A stretch of DNA of 12,506 nucleotides from JAZDGX01 sp043806645 (lineage in GTDB: Bacteria; Eisenbacteria; RBG-16-71-46; CAIMUX01; WJJG01), in assembly GCA_043806645.1 (NCBI GenBank), contig JAZDGX010000147.1, positions 1 to 12,506 of the forward strand, in the 5' to 3' direction. Both the position numbers and the translations under genes were made by a program. A model generated the notes under the pieces. The model made no database searches and was not told the DNA's origin. It worked only from the letters and a program-made list of their open reading frames with translations. Shown here in pieces: positions 1 through 7,026 of this stretch (position 1 is its first letter; every line of letters begins with the position of its first letter).

Positions 1-432
1 GATCGCCTCCTCCTCCACGATCGTGATCGAGTCATCCGCTGCGGAAACCGCAAACAGACAGTGGAGGAGTTCGATGCGTTGCGCGACCGTGGAAATCGTC
101 TTGAACTCGCGGGTGACGAGGAAGTCCTCGGTGCTCGCGAAAAGCAACGCCCGGCCCTTCACGATCTCGACGACGAGCCGTGCCTGTTCGGCCGGGAGGC
201 GGCCGTGGCGGACGACCACCTCTTCCATCGCGCGGGTCTCGGCCGCGCTGATCTCTAGATCGGCATGGGCGGCCCGGCTCAAGATGTAGGCAAACGCCGC
301 CAGATACCGGGCCGCCCCGGGCTCCAGCGCCTGCAGCTCGCGGACGATCTCGCGCACCGTGGCGGAGACGGGCGCAGGTGACTGCGTCGATGCGCTGTCC
401 CCCGCGAGGCCGAGCAGATTCAAGAGCGACAT
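1..432 (-). CDS. TerB-domain (tellurite-resistance TerB-like) protein, C-terminus cut by window edge
   Basis: Translating the minus strand from ATG at 432 gives 144 codons open to base 1, so the C-terminus lies outside the window. The start is well supported: a strong Shine-Dalgarno sequence (AAGGAGG, complement of 437-443) sits 4 bases upstream. After a short N-terminal linker rich in Ala, Ser and Pro (about residues 1-25) the protein is all-helical. Around residues 45-75 it has the pattern AFAYILSRAAHADLEIS followed by a run of Glu and Met. Near residue 134 comes a second acidic helix-loop, AADDSITIVEEE. This paired 'A-D-x-x-I-x-x-x-E' arrangement is typical of TerB-like domains, which bind metal through acidic residues. 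TerB proteins belong to the ter stress-response family, but many solitary TerB-domain proteins have no known role and nothing here indicates tellurite resistance. No other ter gene is visible. The family call rests on pattern only and the exact function is unknown. Confidence 0.75.
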   Translation of the reverse strand, partial: MSLLNLLGLAGDSASTQSPAPVSATVREIVRELQALEPGAARYLAAFAYILSRAAHADLEISAAETRAMEEVVVRHGRLPAEQARLVVEIVKGRALLFASTEDFLVTREFKTISTVAQRIELLHCLFAVSAADDSITIVEEEAI

Positions 433-453
433 CGACCCTCCTTCCGGGCCGCG

Positions 454-603
454 GGACGCCGCACTGCAGGGCACCCCCGCGCGGGATCCTGCGCTGCCGG
501 ACGCCGCACTGCGAAACGCCACCGCGCGGGACCCTTCACAGCCTGACGCTTCGACGCAGGACGCCACGCCGCAAGACATCCCGCCGCAAGACCGCCCTCC
601 CGC
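454..603. repeat. degenerate 45-bp tandem repeat, about 3.3 copies
   Basis: The 14-mer GGACGCCGCACTGC occurs at 454-467 and again exactly 45 bases on at 499-512. A diverged copy starts at 544 (9 of 14 matching) and a partial one at 589. The CGCGCGGGA block is also shared by the first two units. In the third unit a shorter 15-bp period is visible (GCCGCAAGAC twice), so the array looks as if it grew from 15-bp units. Because 45 is a multiple of 3, the plus-strand frame reads as 15-residue repeats (DAALxxxxARDPxxP). No ribosome binding site, plausible start or conserved domain supports translation, and that frame would run antisense over the TerB start. It lies in the leader of the TerB-like gene. 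The role is unknown. Confidence 0.6.
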
Positions 604-615
604 ATCCGCGTGCGC

Positions 616-659
616 ATTCTACCATCGTGCGCCCGATCCCGCGAGGGCTGCGGTACAAT
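616..659. promoter_or_regulatory. possible divergent -10 elements
   Basis: ATTCTA at 616-621 reads TAGAAT on the minus strand and faces the TerB-like gene about 180 bases away. TACAAT at 654-659 faces right, 19 bases before a purine-rich GGAGGAGGG and a TTG codon. Both hexamers are close to TATAAT and stand out in GC-rich surroundings. Neither has a good TTGACA-like -35 hexamer at 16-18 bases, so these are suggestive only. Confidence 0.25.
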
Positions 660-678
660 CAAGGGTGGAGGAGGGAGC

Positions 679-930
679 TTGACCGGCAGCCGACCGAGCA
701 AACCCCGCGCCGGGTTCCCGCACATCGCAAGCCTCATGGCCGTGCTGCTGGTCGGCTGGCATCAGTGGGATGGCGACCATCTGGAGATGAGAAACGCGAG
801 CAGCTTCGACGAAATCCCCGACCGGCGCGGGTGGATCGCGGCGAGCCACCAGGGCGCGGCCGCGCTCGCGTTGCGGGGCGTGCCCGCGCGCACCGTGCGC
901 CACATGACCGTGGTGCGACAGTCCCAAGGC
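679..930 (+). other. candidate coding segment or gene remnant, unrecognised
   Basis: A frame opens at TTG 679, 3 bases after a strong purine-rich Shine-Dalgarno-like run (GGAGGAGGG, 667-675), with an internal ATG at 736. Roughly the first 80 codons look like real protein (hydrophobic MAVLLVGWHQW, then mixed charged and hydrophobic residues) and nearly all third positions are G or C. Past about 930 the frame runs antisense into the MFS gene, stays open to 1545 and becomes the Gln/Arg/His/Glu-rich text typical of a shadow, with no stop near the junction. This fits a 5' gene fragment whose 3' end was lost when the MFS gene came to lie beside it, a frameshifted gene, or chance. I do not recognise the product. 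Confidence 0.25.
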
Positions 931-942
931 ACCTCGAGGCCT

Positions 943-2193
943 TCAATCCCCCTCGAGCGCCCGCACCCGCGGCTGCAGGATCCAGAGCCCGCCAGCGCAC
1001 GACAGGAGCGCCGCGCCGCCCAGGATCATCGCCAGCGGTTCGTTGAAGGCATGGCCGACGGCCCCCGCGAGCAACCCCCCGACCGGCAGCAGGCCGAAGA
1101 AGACGAGCGTGTAGAGGCCCATCACCCTGCCGCGCAGGGAGTCGCTGACTTGGCCCTGCACGATCGCGTTGGCCAGGTTCATGATGAGGATCTGCCCGGC
1201 GCCCATGCCGGCGAGCGCAAGCAGGGAGAGCGGAACGCTCCGCATCAGGGCGAAGACCAGCAGCATGGTCGGAAATACGAAAGTGCCGATGGTAAGGAGT
1301 CGGCCCTTGAAACGATACTGACTGAAGGAAGCCAGCGCGAGCGCGCCCGCCAGCGCGCCGGCGCCGCGCGCCGATTGCAGCAGGCCGAGCGTGCGCGCGT
1401 CTCCGTGCAAGACCTCGACCGCCCAGGCCGGCATCAGCGTGAGCAGCCCAAACCCGAACAGGCTCGTCAGTCCGACCAGCGCGATCATCGCCCGCACGAC
1501 CGCATGCCCCAGCACGTAGCGGACTCCCTCGACCATGTCCGCTAGCGGCGAGATGCGTTGGTGCGACGAGCTCGCGGGCTTCAGCTTCATCAGCAGCAAG
1601 GCGAAGATCACCGCGAGAAAGGTCGCCCCGTTCAGGAAGAAGCACCAGCCGGGACCGAAGGCGGCATAGGTGAAACCGGCGACGGCGGGCCCGACGGCGG
1701 TTCCCGCGTGGAACATGGTCGCGTTGAGCGCGATCGCGTTGGTCAGATGCCGGCGCTCCACCATCTCCAGCACGAACGCCTGCCGGGCGGGCGCGTCGAA
1801 AGAATTGGCGATGCCGAGCAGGAACGCGAGCGCGATGATGTGCCACGGCCGGATCACTCCCGCGAAGGCAAGCCCCGCCAGGACGAAGGCCAGCGCCATC
1901 ATGACCGTTTGCGTGACCACCAGCAGCGTTCGCCGGGACACGCGATCGGCGATGACGCCTCCGTAGAGAGTGAAGAACCAGGTCGGCACGCCGGCCGCGA
2001 AAGCCACGTATCCCAGGTAGGCCGAAGAATGCGTTAGCTCAAAGATCAGGTACCCTTGCGCGGTCATCTGCATCCAGGTACCGACGAGCGAGATCACCTG
2101 ACCGGCGAACCACAGACGGTAGTTGGGATACTCGAATGCCGCCAGAGGCTGAGGCCAGCGGGCCCGCTCCGGCGGCGGCCCGATTGCGACCAT
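943..2193 (-). CDS. MFS transporter of the enterobactin-exporter-like (MFS_3) type
   Basis: A 416-residue integral inner-membrane protein, the usual length for a 12-helix major facilitator. The N-terminus reads EYPNYRLWFAGQVISLVGTW, matching the 'NYRL-W-GQ-IS-GTWMQ' opening common in the EntS/MFS_3 group. The cytoplasmic loop 2-3 motif is present as GGVIADRVSRR. A second conserved run, DSLRGRVMGLYTL, follows helix 9-10. These proteins are proton-driven exporters of small molecules such as siderophores or drugs, but the substrate cannot be read from sequence. ATG 2193 is preferred because hydrophobic and family-like sequence starts right after it; the frame upstream is open but Arg/Gly-rich and overlaps the M3 gene. 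The start has only a weak GGGGA ribosome site. It begins 26 bases after the M3 peptidase stop, so the two are probably one transcript and may rely partly on translational coupling. Confidence 0.92.
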   Translation of the reverse strand: MVAIGPPPERARWPQPLAAFEYPNYRLWFAGQVISLVGTWMQMTAQGYLIFELTHSSAYLGYVAFAAGVPTWFFTLYGGVIADRVSRRTLLVVTQTVMMALAFVLAGLAFAGVIRPWHIIALAFLLGIANSFDAPARQAFVLEMVERRHLTNAIALNATMFHAGTAVGPAVAGFTYAAFGPGWCFFLNGATFLAVIFALLLMKLKPASSSHQRISPLADMVEGVRYVLGHAVVRAMIALVGLTSLFGFGLLTLMPAWAVEVLHGDARTLGLLQSARGAGALAGALALASFSQYRFKGRLLTIGTFVFPTMLLVFALMRSVPLSLLALAGMGAGQILIMNLANAIVQGQVSDSLRGRVMGLYTLVFFGLLPVGGLLAGAVGHAFNEPLAMILGGAALLSCAGGLWILQPRVRALEGD

Positions 2194-2219
2194 GGAATCC
2201 CCGCCGCCCTTTCCGGCCC

Positions 2220-4031
2220 TCACTCGAGCCCGCAGTAGTCCTCGACCTGCCGCCCGACGATCTCCAGACTCCGGTCCCAGAACTCGCGCCGGCGGATGTC
2301 GATCCCGAACCTCCCCGCCAACTCCGCCGCCTTGCCCTCTCCGGTCGAGCGCAGCAACTCCTTGTAGCGCGGGACGAACGCCGCGCCTTCCCGTTGGTAG
2401 ATCGCGTACATCCCAAGCCCGAACAGCAGCCCAAAGGCGTAGGGAAAGTTGTAGAAGTGCAGGTCCGCATAGTAATAGTGCGGCTTGAGCAGCCACATGT
2501 AGGGATGCAGGTGGGCGGGATCGAGCGCGTCTCCGTAGCTCTGGCGCTGCGCATCCAGGATCATCTCGCACAACTCATCCGCGCTCAGCTCCGCCGCCGC
2601 CCGCCGCCGAATGACCTCCGTCTCGAACAGATAGCGCGAGTAGATGTCCACGATCACTTGCGTGGCGCCCATGAGCGAGTTCTCGAGAATGAACAGCCGC
2701 GCGTCGGCGGGAGCATCGGCGAGCGCAGCGTCGAAGACGATCGTCTCGCAGAAGATCGACGCCGTCTCCGCGAGCGTCATCGGCGCCCCGCGCCGCAGCA
2801 CCGGCAGACCACGCTGGCAGTGATTGTGAAAGGCGTGGCCCAGCTCGTGCGCCACGGTGGTCATCTGGTCGAAGCTGCCGTCGAAGTTGGCCAGCACGCG
2901 CGATTCCTCGACCTTCGAGACCCGCATGCAGAAGGCGCCCCCGCGCTTGCCGTCGCGCGGTTCGGCGTCGATCCAACGACGCTCGAAAGCGTTGCGCGCG
3001 AAGGCCGCCATTTCGTCATCGAAGCGGCCGAATTGGGTCACGATGTACTCGCGCGCCTGGTCCCAGGTATAGCTCAGCTTGACCTTGCCGACGGGCGCAA
3101 AGAGATCCCACCAGGGCAGTTGTTGCTTGCCCAGCCGCGCAGCCTTGCGGCGCAGATAGCGCCGGAAGCCGGGCAGCGCATCGCGCATCGCGGCCAGCAG
3201 CGCTTCCAGCGTTTCCCGGTCGATGCGATTGCGATCGAGCGTCGCGTGCAGCACATCCTCCCGCCCCTGCCACTTGGCGAGCGTGATTGCCGAGCCCTTG
3301 ACGCAGTTGAGCGAAAAGGCCACCGGCTCGCGGACGCTTTCCCAAGCCTTCAGTTCCGCTTCGTACGCCCGGCGCCGCACGCCCTCGTCGGAATCGTTGG
3401 CCAGATTGCGGATCTTCGTGATCGGCAGATGCTCGCTGCGCCCGGGCTCCTCAGAATGCACCTTGAGCTGGCTCGTTACCGTCCCCTGGAGTTTCCACAT
3501 GGCCCCGCCGCCGGAAAGCTGCAGCTCCGCGGCAAGATCCTCCAGCCGCGCATCCATCAGGTACTTGCTCTGCTCGGCATACTCGCGAAGCACGAGTTCG
3601 TGCTCTTTCGCCTCTTGCCCCAGCGCGCAGATCGCGGGCAGCTTCTCCGCCCACGAACCGACCCACGCCTGCAGACGGACATGGGCCTTGCGCAGCCGCA
3701 CCGAGAGCTGCTCGATCTCGCTCATTCTCTTGGCGGCCAGCTTGTCGTAGGAATCGGTCGTGACGAAGGCATACGCAAAGGCGCGCAGCGTATCGATCAG
3801 CCGGGCCAGGTCATTGAACCGCTGCAACAGCCGGTCCGCAGTGGCGGCTACCGGGCCCAGATCCTCGGGCACGGCCGCGAGACGTCCGATTCCCTCTCCG
3901 TGCACCAGCGCCTCGAGTTCGCCCAGCCCCCGGCCCGCCCGAGCGAGATCCTCCAGGTAGTCGGCGCCGTCCAAGCCCGAGTAGACGCTGGACATATCCC
4001 ACCGGGGAAGCTGCTCGGTTCTCGTGGCCAT
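2220..4031 (-). CDS. M3-family (PepF-type) oligoendopeptidase
   Basis: A 603-residue zinc metallopeptidase, the normal size for the PepF branch of M3. The catalytic signature is intact: VAHELGHAFH gives His395-Glu396-x-x-His399, and Glu422 in LAETAS is placed as the third zinc ligand. Near the C-terminus, HFYNFPYAFGLLFGLGMYA (about residues 525-545) is a strongly conserved hallmark of this branch. The N-terminal 200 residues are the helical domain that covers the cleft. No signal peptide is seen, so it is cytoplasmic; the family cuts short peptides of roughly 5-20 residues. ATG 4031 is chosen over an upstream in-frame start at 4133 because GGGAGGG lies 3 bases before it and MATRTEQLPRWDMSSVYSGL is the typical family N-terminus. 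A candidate extended -10 lies about 70 bases upstream. It heads a probable operon with the MFS gene. Confidence 0.95.
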   Translation of the reverse strand: MATRTEQLPRWDMSSVYSGLDGADYLEDLARAGRGLGELEALVHGEGIGRLAAVPEDLGPVAATADRLLQRFNDLARLIDTLRAFAYAFVTTDSYDKLAAKRMSEIEQLSVRLRKAHVRLQAWVGSWAEKLPAICALGQEAKEHELVLREYAEQSKYLMDARLEDLAAELQLSGGGAMWKLQGTVTSQLKVHSEEPGRSEHLPITKIRNLANDSDEGVRRRAYEAELKAWESVREPVAFSLNCVKGSAITLAKWQGREDVLHATLDRNRIDRETLEALLAAMRDALPGFRRYLRRKAARLGKQQLPWWDLFAPVGKVKLSYTWDQAREYIVTQFGRFDDEMAAFARNAFERRWIDAEPRDGKRGGAFCMRVSKVEESRVLANFDGSFDQMTTVAHELGHAFHNHCQRGLPVLRRGAPMTLAETASIFCETIVFDAALADAPADARLFILENSLMGATQVIVDIYSRYLFETEVIRRRAAAELSADELCEMILDAQRQSYGDALDPAHLHPYMWLLKPHYYYADLHFYNFPYAFGLLFGLGMYAIYQREGAAFVPRYKELLRSTGEGKAAELAGRFGIDIRRREFWDRSLEIVGRQVEDYCGLE

Positions 4032-4102
4032 GGTCCCTCCCGTGCGTGTGCGCGCACGCCGTGCAACCCACGATCCTGCCGCGGCTGGAAGCGAGAACCG
4101 TG

Positions 4103-4110
4103 ACTCTAGC
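4103..4110 (-). promoter_or_regulatory. candidate extended -10 for the M3 peptidase gene
   Basis: On the minus strand this reads GCTAGAGT, and with the preceding T it gives TGC-TAGAGT, an extended -10 arrangement 72 bases before the ATG at 4031. No good -35 is present, which is tolerated with an extended -10. The call rests on one short match. Confidence 0.25.
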
Positions 4111-4186
4111 ATTGCGGATCGGACCTTGGCCACGTCCTTCGGCGTGGCACCCCTCCAGCCCGGTGTGGCCCCCGGGTGGAGCGGCC

Positions 4187-4328
4187 CGACAGAATGTCAC
4201 CGGCACGCTGGGGAATTCCTGGGGCCGCACCTCGGGGATCTCCCGACCCGCATCTCCGGGTGCAGATAGGCCCGCTTGATGCGATCTTCTAGAGTGATCT
4301 CGTGGTCGATCTCATGGGTGGATTCCAT
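4187..4328 (-). pseudogene. small reading frame apparently broken by one base (unrecognised)
   Basis: From ATG 4328 the minus strand encodes a 43-residue frame ending at TGA 4197. Its first 29 residues (MESTHEIDHEITLEDRIKRA then YLHPEMRVG) look like an authentic protein N-terminus. After the CCC run at 4242-4244 they give way to Arg/Pro/Cys-rich text. In the neighbouring frame, starting at the next codon (4242), protein-like sequence resumes as EIPEVRPQEFPSVPVTFC for about 18 residues before it too loses character. Adding one G to the GGG run (minus strand) would join the two into MRVGEIPEVRPQEFPSVPVT. I infer a frameshifted 5' gene remnant, or a sequencing error in the G run. There is only a weak ribosome site. 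No family is recognised. Confidence 0.35.
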
Positions 4329-4389
4329 CTATAGCTTCGGGAATCGTGCCCGCGGGGATGCCGGCAGGCCTGATCGGATCGGTCAGCAC

Positions 4390-6936
4390 ATGAAACGATA
4401 CGCTCCGGGCCGCCCCGGCCCCGAAGGGGAAACTCCGCAGCCCGTCGCGCGGCCGGATGGTCTAGTTCTGCCCCACGCCCTGCCGTCCGGAATCCAATGT
4501 CTGTTACAGGCCATCGTCGATGGCACGCAGGACTTGATCGCCGCCCAAGATCAGGACTTCCGCTTCATCGCCTTCAATGACGCCTATCGCGATGAGTTCA
4601 AGCTCATCTTCGGCACCGAGATCGCAATCGGCGCCAGCATGATCGAGGCCCTCGGCCATCTCCCCGAAGATCAGCGCATCGCCCGGCAGTTGTGGGCACG
4701 CGCCTTGAGCGGCGAGGCCTTCACGGTCGAGGGAGAGTTCGGCGATCCCGATCGTGCGCGCAACCTCTACGAGATCCGCTTCAATCCCATCCGCGACCTG
4801 CAAGGTGTCGTGATCGGAGCGGCGCACATCGCCCGGAATGTGACGGACCATCGCCGGGCCGTGGAGGCCCTGCGGCTGGCCAAGCAGGATCTCGAGCAGC
4901 GGGTCGCGCAGCGGACGGCCGAGCTGGCTGCGAGCGAGCGGCGCTATCGCACAGTGGCCGACTACACCTTTGACTGGGAGTATTGGTTGGACCCCGACGG
5001 ACGCCTGGTCTACGTCTCGCCCTCCTGCGAGCGCGTGACGGGCTATCATCCCCAGGCGTTCATCGACGATCCCGACCTGATCGACCGGTTGGTCCATCCC
5101 GAGGATCGCGCGGCGTGGAAGGAACATCGCCACCTGCGCGGAGAGGTCGGCGAAACCCTGCCCATCGATTTCCGCATCACCCGGCGCGACGGCATCGTGC
5201 GTTGGATCGGACACATCTGCCATCAGCTCCGCGACGGCGAAGGGCAACCCCTGGGCGTTCGCGTGAGCAACCGCGACATCACCGAGCGCAAGCATGCGGA
5301 GGAATCGCTGCGTGCATCGGAAGAGCGCATTCGTCGCCTCAACGAAGATCTGGAACGCCAGGTCGCCGCGCGGACGCGCGAGCTGAGCACCGCCGTCGAG
5401 CGCCTGCAGGCGGAGATCTCCCGCCGCAGCGCGGCGGAATCCCAGCTGGAGGAGCGCTCCCGCCTGCTCGAGGGGTTCTTCCGCCATACGATCACACCGC
5501 TCGCTTTTCTCGACCGGCACTTCAACTTCATCCGCGTGAACGCGGCCTATGCCGCCTCCGCCAAGCGGGCCCCCGATTACTTCCCCGGCAAGAAGCACTT
5601 CGACCTCTATCCCCACGCGGAGGACCAGGCGATCTACGAAGAGGTTGTGCGGACGGGACAGCCCTATCGGGTGTATGCCAAACCCTTGGCGCATCCCGAT
5701 GACCCTGGACGGGTGACGTATTGGAACCGGTTCCTCACGCCGCTCATCGACGAGAACGGCGCGGTCGATTCACTGGTGCTCAATATCGAGGACGTCACCC
5801 CTCAGCAGAATGCCTATCACGAGTTGGAGCATCGGGCGCGCCAGCTGCAGATCATGGCGCTGGACCTATCCCAAGCCGAGGATCGCGAGCGGCGCCGGCT
5901 GGCGGAGATTCTCCATGACGACCTGCAACAGGTGCTCGTCGCGGCCCGTTTCCATCTCGGATTGCTGGACCGTCGCGCCGGCGAAAACGCGCCGATCCAT
6001 GCTGCCGTCGCGGATCTCGATCGCCTCCTCAAAGAGGCGATCGACAAGTCCCGCAGCCTCTCCCACGAGCTGAGCCCCGCGGTGCTCTATCAGGGAAGCC
6101 TGAGCGAGACCTTCCATTGGCTGGCCCGGCAAATGGAGTCGCGCTACGGCCTGACACTGCAGATCGATGCGCGCGGCACCGTCGACACGCGTTCCGAGGC
6201 CCTGCGGGCCTTCCTGTATCGCGCCGTGCTGGAAATGCTCTTCAACGTGGTCAAGCATGCCGGCGTCAAGGATGCCCGCCTGCGGATCCGCCGCCATGGA
6301 AACGTGCTGCGTCTCGCCGTCTGCGACGACGGTCACGGGTTCGACCCCCGAGCGATCGGAAAGACCGGGGGCCTCGGATTGCTCGGCATCCGCGAACGAA
6401 TCCAGCTCCTGGGCGGGCGGATGCGCATCTCCAGCGCGCCGGGCCGGGGGAGCCGGCTGCTCTTCTCGGTGCCTGACCCTCAGGAAGGCGCTTCTGCTTC
6501 TCCGAACGGCGGGTCGCACGCCACCCGCCTGGCGCACCCGGAACACGGCCCCGGCGACGCGCCGGCCCCACGCCTCCGGGTCTTGCTGGTCGACGATCAC
6601 AAGCTGGTGCGCGAAGGCCTGGCGGCACTGCTGCAGGAGCAATCGGACATCGAGGTCGTCGGTCAGGCAGGCAATGGGCGCGAGGCGGTCGATCTGGCGT
6701 TTCGGTTGAAGCCGCAGGTGATCATCATGGATGTTTCCATGCCGGTCATGCAGGGAGACGAGGCGACGCGCCAGATCCTGCTCCACCTGCCCGAGACGCG
6801 GATCATCGCGCTCTCGATGTTCGAGGAGGAGGCGCTGCTCAAGCGCATGCTGGACGCGGGCGCCGAGGCCTACCTGCCCAAGGCGGGCCCCGCAGAAGAT
6901 CTTCTGGCGGCCATCCGCGCGCAGCCTCCCTCGTAG
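4390..6936 (+). CDS. Cytoplasmic hybrid sensor histidine kinase: PAS-PAS-PAS-HisKA_3-HATPase-REC
   Basis: An 848-residue soluble sensor kinase with no membrane segment or signal peptide. In order: PAS at about 35-150, a coiled-coil linker, PAS at about 183-298 with a PAC-type NRDITERK end, a second coiled coil, PAS at about 357-468, then the dimerisation domain ERRRLAEILHDDLQQVL with phospho-acceptor His509. This H-box is of the NarX/DegS (HisKA_3) class. The ATPase domain has N-box Asn619 (EMLFNVVKHAG), Asp646-Asp647-Gly648 and GGLGLLGIRERIQLLGG. A receiver follows from about 730, with the acidic pair in LLVDDHK, phospho-acceptor Asp781 in IIMDVSMP and a Lys in YLPKAG. The receiver resembles NarL-type ones but ends without a helix-turn-helix, so output must come from another protein. 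ATG 4390 lacks a clear ribosome site; residues encoded upstream in the same frame (from 4276) do not look like protein. The cue sensed is unknown. Confidence 0.95.
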   Translation: MKRYAPGRPGPEGETPQPVARPDGLVLPHALPSGIQCLLQAIVDGTQDLIAAQDQDFRFIAFNDAYRDEFKLIFGTEIAIGASMIEALGHLPEDQRIARQLWARALSGEAFTVEGEFGDPDRARNLYEIRFNPIRDLQGVVIGAAHIARNVTDHRRAVEALRLAKQDLEQRVAQRTAELAASERRYRTVADYTFDWEYWLDPDGRLVYVSPSCERVTGYHPQAFIDDPDLIDRLVHPEDRAAWKEHRHLRGEVGETLPIDFRITRRDGIVRWIGHICHQLRDGEGQPLGVRVSNRDITERKHAEESLRASEERIRRLNEDLERQVAARTRELSTAVERLQAEISRRSAAESQLEERSRLLEGFFRHTITPLAFLDRHFNFIRVNAAYAASAKRAPDYFPGKKHFDLYPHAEDQAIYEEVVRTGQPYRVYAKPLAHPDDPGRVTYWNRFLTPLIDENGAVDSLVLNIEDVTPQQNAYHELEHRARQLQIMALDLSQAEDRERRRLAEILHDDLQQVLVAARFHLGLLDRRAGENAPIHAAVADLDRLLKEAIDKSRSLSHELSPAVLYQGSLSETFHWLARQMESRYGLTLQIDARGTVDTRSEALRAFLYRAVLEMLFNVVKHAGVKDARLRIRRHGNVLRLAVCDDGHGFDPRAIGKTGGLGLLGIRERIQLLGGRMRISSAPGRGSRLLFSVPDPQEGASASPNGGSHATRLAHPEHGPGDAPAPRLRVLLVDDHKLVREGLAALLQEQSDIEVVGQAGNGREAVDLAFRLKPQVIIMDVSMPVMQGDEATRQILLHLPETRIIALSMFEEEALLKRMLDAGAEAYLPKAGPAEDLLAAIRAQPPS

Positions 6937-7026
6937 ACCGGCGCCCGGACCGCGCTGTGCGCGTCGCAGACCGAGCCGGCACTTCCCCGGCACGCCGCAC
7001 GTACCGCCCCCGGGTCGCCCCTGCTC

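Larger units (their letters stand above)
433..942. other. 510-base gap without a confident gene
   Basis: This stretch separates the 3' end of the MFS transporter gene from the 5' end of the TerB-like gene, both on the minus strand. It holds a degenerate 45-bp tandem repeat (454-603), two oppositely oriented -10-like hexamers (616-621 and 654-659) and a plus-strand reading frame from TTG 679 with coding-like third-position bias. The minus-strand open frames here are rich in Arg, Pro, His and Gly and look like shadows. Confidence 0.6.
4032..4389. other. 358-base divergent gap
   Basis: This is the spacer between the minus-strand M3 peptidase gene and the plus-strand kinase gene, so it should hold promoters for both. 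It contains a candidate extended -10 for the peptidase (4103-4108) and a short, apparently frame-broken minus-strand reading frame (4187-4328). On the plus strand, TAGAGT (4290-4295) and CTATAG (around 4330) are AT-rich spots that could serve the kinase, with no clear -35. The kinase frame is open upstream to 4276, but its residues there do not look like protein. Confidence 0.5.

Noticed and set aside
2194..2571. N-terminal extension of the MFS transporter to 2571
   Set aside because: The added 126 residues are Arg/Gly/Ala-rich, overlap the end of the M3 gene in another frame and are not transporter-like.
2136..4103. 655-codon plus-strand open frame opposite the M3 peptidase
   Set aside because: It is exactly antisense to a gene with an intact HExxH site and reads as Arg/Gln/His/Pro-rich text without domains; a GC-rich shadow frame.
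4276..4389. N-terminal extension of the kinase to ATG 4276
   Set aside because: The 38 extra residues are Ser/Arg/Trp-rich with no family resemblance and no ribosome site; it also overlaps the opposite-strand remnant.
4504..6993. Long minus-strand frames (396 and 375 codons) opposite the kinase
   Set aside because: The plus strand shows all kinase and receiver motifs in order; the opposite frames have shadow composition only.
6937..7026. Bidirectional terminator between the kinase and the sulfatase-like gene
   Set aside because: Only a 5-bp GCCGG/CCGGC stem was found, with no T-run on either side; too weak to annotate although the convergent layout would predict one.
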